Assembly: GCF_003437535.1 (NCBI RefSeq)
Contig: NZ_QSQT01000016.1
Location: 1 to 64,000, forward strand
Direction: 5' to 3'
Source of the DNA: Phocaeicola plebeius
Lineage (GTDB): Bacteria; Bacteroidota; Bacteroidia; Bacteroidales; Bacteroidaceae
Length of the DNA: 64,000 nucleotides
The position numbers and the translations under genes were made by a program. This document shows positions 61,779 through 64,000 of this stretch, piece after piece. Within the stretch, counting starts at the first letter, position 1; each line of letters begins with the position of its first letter. The notes beneath the pieces were generated by a model that was given only the letters and a program-made list of their open reading frames with translations, was not told the DNA's origin and did no database searches.

Positions 61779-62784
61779 CGGACACGGAGACGACGCCTAT
61801 CGCTATACGGCCATTCGTGCCAATTTCAGTTCGAATGTGTACCACCGGGTGAACCATGACGGGTTGAACCGCTACCTGTCCGGATGCCTGTCGTGCATCC
61901 GTTCCTATCCAGAACCGGAACCCTATGCGCTGGCTGCCGAGCTGGGTCAGTTGCATGGTGTCAGTCCGGAGGAAGTCTGTGTGACGAACGGAGCCACAGA
62001 GGCTATTTACCTCATTGCTCAGGCTTTTCGCGGGAGTCATTCTGCTGTATGGATACCGACCTTTAGTGAGTATGCAGATGCCTGTCGTTTGCACGAACAT
62101 CGAGTGGAAGGCATTTCCAGCTTGGAGAAACTGACAGACGACGAAGGGATTTTCTGGCTGTGTAATCCGAACAACCCCACGGGACAGACATGGGATGCCG
62201 CTACGCTTCGCCGCCTGATAGCCACATATCCCCGAAAGTTGTTTGTCATCGACCAGTCGTATGCGCTGTTTACGGAGAAAGAGGTGCTGTCCGTAGCCGA
62301 GACGGTGAAGCTGCCTAACGTATTGCTCCTGCATTCCATGACCAAATGCTATGCGGTGCCGGGGCTACGTCTGGGAGCGGTGACGGGCAGCCGGGAACTT
62401 CTTTCCCGGATACGTGCCTGCCGTATGCCCTGGTCGGTCAATGCCTTGGCCGTAGAAACTGGACATTATTTGCTACAGCATCCGGAGGAATATCGCATGG
62501 ACATACAGGCTTTGCTGGCTGAGCGGAAACGGGTGACCGATGCGCTGGAAGCATTGGGTGGGGTAGAGGTACTGCCTACGGATACGCATTATTTCTTGGC
62601 GCGGCTTCGGCAGGGTACTGCGGCACAACTGAAAGAATTCTTGGCTACCCGGCACGGACTGCTGATTCGCGACGCATCCAATTTCGAAGGACTGGATGCG
62701 CGTTATTTCCGTATCGCCATACAGACGGAAGAAGAAAACAATCTATTAATTGAAGGCATACACGAATGGATACAGAACTCGTAA
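61771..62784 (+). CDS. cobD: Threonine-phosphate decarboxylase / PLP-dependent class I aminotransferase fold
   Basis: The 337-residue fold-type I PLP enzyme has TNGATEAIYLIAQAF, WLCNPNNPTGQTWD, FVIDQSYALF and the PLP lysine in LHSMTKCYAVPGLRLGAV. In this operon it should decarboxylate L-threonine O-3-phosphate to (R)-1-aminopropan-2-ol phosphate for CbiB. Overlaps cobQ by 8 bp and cbiB by 19 bp. Confidence 0.9.
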   Translation: MINGHGDDAYRYTAIRANFSSNVYHRVNHDGLNRYLSGCLSCIRSYPEPEPYALAAELGQLHGVSPEEVCVTNGATEAIYLIAQAFRGSHSAVWIPTFSEYADACRLHEHRVEGISSLEKLTDDEGIFWLCNPNNPTGQTWDAATLRRLIATYPRKLFVIDQSYALFTEKEVLSVAETVKLPNVLLLHSMTKCYAVPGLRLGAVTGSRELLSRIRACRMPWSVNALAVETGHYLLQHPEEYRMDIQALLAERKRVTDALEALGGVEVLPTDTHYFLARLRQGTAAQLKEFLATRHGLLIRDASNFEGLDARYFRIAIQTEEENNLLIEGIHEWIQNS

Positions 62785-63707
62785 TGGGATTGATTCCCCT
62801 GGCAGGAGGCTTTCTGCTTGACAAGATTTTAGGTGACCCGCTGTGGTTGCCCCATCCGGTGGTAGGATTCGGAAAACTGATTTCGCGGTGTGAGCGCAGA
62901 GGAAATCAGGGAGCTCACCGCAGACGGAACGGAGCGTGGACCGCAATAGGGCTGGTTGTGCTAACCTTTCTGGTGAGCAAGGGGCTGCTGGAAGCGGCAG
63001 CTCTGCTGCATCCCTGGGTAAAGATAGCACTTTCGGTAGTGGCCGTATTCTATTGTCTGGCCGGGAAAACCCTGATAGATGAGGTTCGGATGGTGTTTGA
63101 AGCGGCGGATACTTCGCTGGAAGCCGGGAGAAAACAGGTGGCCCGCATCGTGGGAAGAGATACTTCTTCCTTGACTGACCAGGAGGTGCGTACGGCTGCC
63201 CTTGAGACTTTGGCCGAGAATTTGAGTGACGGTGTCATCGCTCCGCTTTTCTGGTATTTTCTGTTGGGGGTGCCGGGGATGCTGGCGTATAAGATGGTCA
63301 ATACTCTCGACTCTATGATTGGCTACCGTAATGCCCGTTATAAAGATTTTGGCTGCTGGGCGGCCCGCATGGACGACGTGGCCAATTACCTTCCTGCCCG
63401 ACTGACTGCTCTGCTGATGGTGCTGGTTTCCGGTCGCTGGTCGTTGCTGAAGTTCGTGGCACATTACGGGCGGATGCATGCCAGTCCCAATTCCGGTTAT
63501 CCGGAAGCGGCACTGGCCGGAATCCTGAACTGCCGTTTTGGCGGTCCGCACGATTATTTTGGCGAGACAGTTTACAAGCCTTTTATCGGAGATAATCCTC
63601 GTCCGTTGGATAGTCGGGATATGCGTGTGGCCATCCGTGTCAACCGTGGGGCTGAACTGTTGATGATATTGCTTATGATAGGGATGTATTTTGTTGTAAT
63701 TCAATGA
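62766..63707 (+). CDS. cbiB: Adenosylcobinamide-phosphate synthase
   Basis: The 313-residue membrane protein starts LIPLAGGFLLDKILGDPLWLPHPVVGFGKLI, the CbiB signature. It also has LETLAENLSDGVIAPLFWYFLLG, ANTLDSMIGYRN-like MVNTLDSMIGYRNARYKDFG and DVANYLPARLTAL. It attaches aminopropanol phosphate (made by CobD) to adenosylcobyric acid. Last gene of the operon; array C follows 40 bp after its stop. Confidence 0.95.
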   Translation: MDTELVMGLIPLAGGFLLDKILGDPLWLPHPVVGFGKLISRCERRGNQGAHRRRNGAWTAIGLVVLTFLVSKGLLEAAALLHPWVKIALSVVAVFYCLAGKTLIDEVRMVFEAADTSLEAGRKQVARIVGRDTSSLTDQEVRTAALETLAENLSDGVIAPLFWYFLLGVPGMLAYKMVNTLDSMIGYRNARYKDFGCWAARMDDVANYLPARLTALLMVLVSGRWSLLKFVAHYGRMHASPNSGYPEAALAGILNCRFGGPHDYFGETVYKPFIGDNPRPLDSRDMRVAIRVNRGAELLMILLMIGMYFVVIQ

Positions 63708-63747
63708 TTTATTGAAATTCTCCTTAAGGACTTCAATGAGTATAAAA

Positions 63748-63851
63748 AAACGCAAGTGCGTTTGAACTAAAACGTAAAAGAGTTTTGGTCCAAACGCACT
63801 TGCGTTTTAAGTAAAACGTCCTTGCGTTTACTTTGAAACGCAAAGACGTTT
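63748..63851. repeat. 22-bp-period palindromic array C (5 units)
   Basis: Units start at 63748, 63770, 63792, 63814 and 63836: AAACGCAAGTGCGTTT, AAACGTAAAAGAGTTT, AAACGCACTTGCGTTT, AAACGTCCTTGCGTTT and AAACGCAAAGACGTTT. Length 104 bp, 6-bp linkers. Units 3 and 4 are identical to units 2 and 4 of array A, and the last units of both share CAAAGACGTTT. It sits between the convergent ends of cbiB and the 63861 gene. Confidence 0.92.
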
Positions 63852-63860
63852 TGAGGGTTG

Positions 63861-64000
63861 TTATTCATAGATGTATTCTACGTCCGATTTCTTAAAGCGA
63901 AGAAGTCGGGTGTCGTTTGATCCTGCACCGTTCTTGTTGGGATAAAGCCCTGCCATTGTTCCGTTATAAAACCATCCTTGTCCGTTGCTGGGCGAGTGGG
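63861..64000 (-). CDS. C-terminal end of an unidentified protein (partial)
   Basis: A minus-strand frame enters from the right edge and ends with TAA at 63861-63863. The visible 46 residues include NGQGWFYNGTMAGLYPNKNG and DTRLLRFKKSDVEYIYE. Too short to assign a family; the start lies outside the window. Confidence 0.6.
   Translation of the reverse strand, partial: HSPSNGQGWFYNGTMAGLYPNKNGAGSNDTRLLRFKKSDVEYIYE

Overview
The window reads as chromosomal DNA of a Bacteroidales bacterium of the Bacteroides/Phocaeicola type. The evidence is the gene families (DUF4301, DUF3276, DUF5606, DUF1573, a long-form NusB, a BT4734-type primase next to DUF3987, two-gene LysO), the recurring TAnnTTTG -7 promoter boxes with little Shine-Dalgarno signal, and the AT-rich mobile DNA inside a more GC-balanced host background. 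No rRNA, tRNA or CRISPR array was recognised.

Layout. 1-16.96 kb is host backbone: a DUF1573 protein, a RelA-type (p)ppGpp enzyme with a broken hydrolase motif, DUF4301, an AraC regulator divergent from an intact RND efflux operon (adaptor, permease, TolC), a LysO exporter split into two overlapping genes, a GNAT enzyme, a PadR-PspC pair and dnaK. 16.96-32.21 kb is an AT-rich accessory island bounded by a duplicated dnaK 3' end. It holds a HAD hydrolase, a SatD-like/DUF3307/TOTE primase-helicase operon (DUF3307 carries a nonsense codon), a mobilisable-element core (HTH, primase, DUF3987, MobC, relaxase), a tyrosine recombinase beside deletion-fused hsdS and hsdR remnants of a type I restriction locus, and an AlbA-type ATP-binding regulator. 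32.4-38.8 kb has a secreted DUF3828-like protein, a Crp/Fnr-MATE pair and an RND efflux locus damaged by a 181-bp MITE and several in-frame deletions. 39-57.3 kb is backbone again: MATE, an SDR and a Dna2-like nuclease-helicase, CopA, a CPA2 antiporter, the L25-pth-S4 cluster, and nusB-yajC-ybbR-coaE. 57.4-63.7 kb is a late cobalamin operon (cobU, cobT, cobS, a cobC-cobQ fusion, cobD, cbiB). It would convert cobyrinate diamide-stage precursors and salvaged cobinamide to cobalamin.

The most striking unexplained structure is a set of intergenic arrays with an exact 22-bp period. Three (52-155, 38823-38926, 63748-63851) are each 104 bp long and consist of five 16-bp quasi-palindromes of the form AAACG-N6-CGTTT separated by 6-bp linkers. 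Two more with different sequence keep the same 22-bp period: 11461-11566 (GTTTC..GAAAC type, in the lysO leader) and 46385-46470 (AGTACT-N8-AGTACT). They are not CRISPR. They could be same-face protein-binding arrays or transcribed strings of small hairpins. I do not recognise them as a named element.

The second major observation is the probable integration of the island at the 3' end of dnaK. The stretch encoding the last residues and stop codon recurs at 32186-32206, followed by its own terminator.
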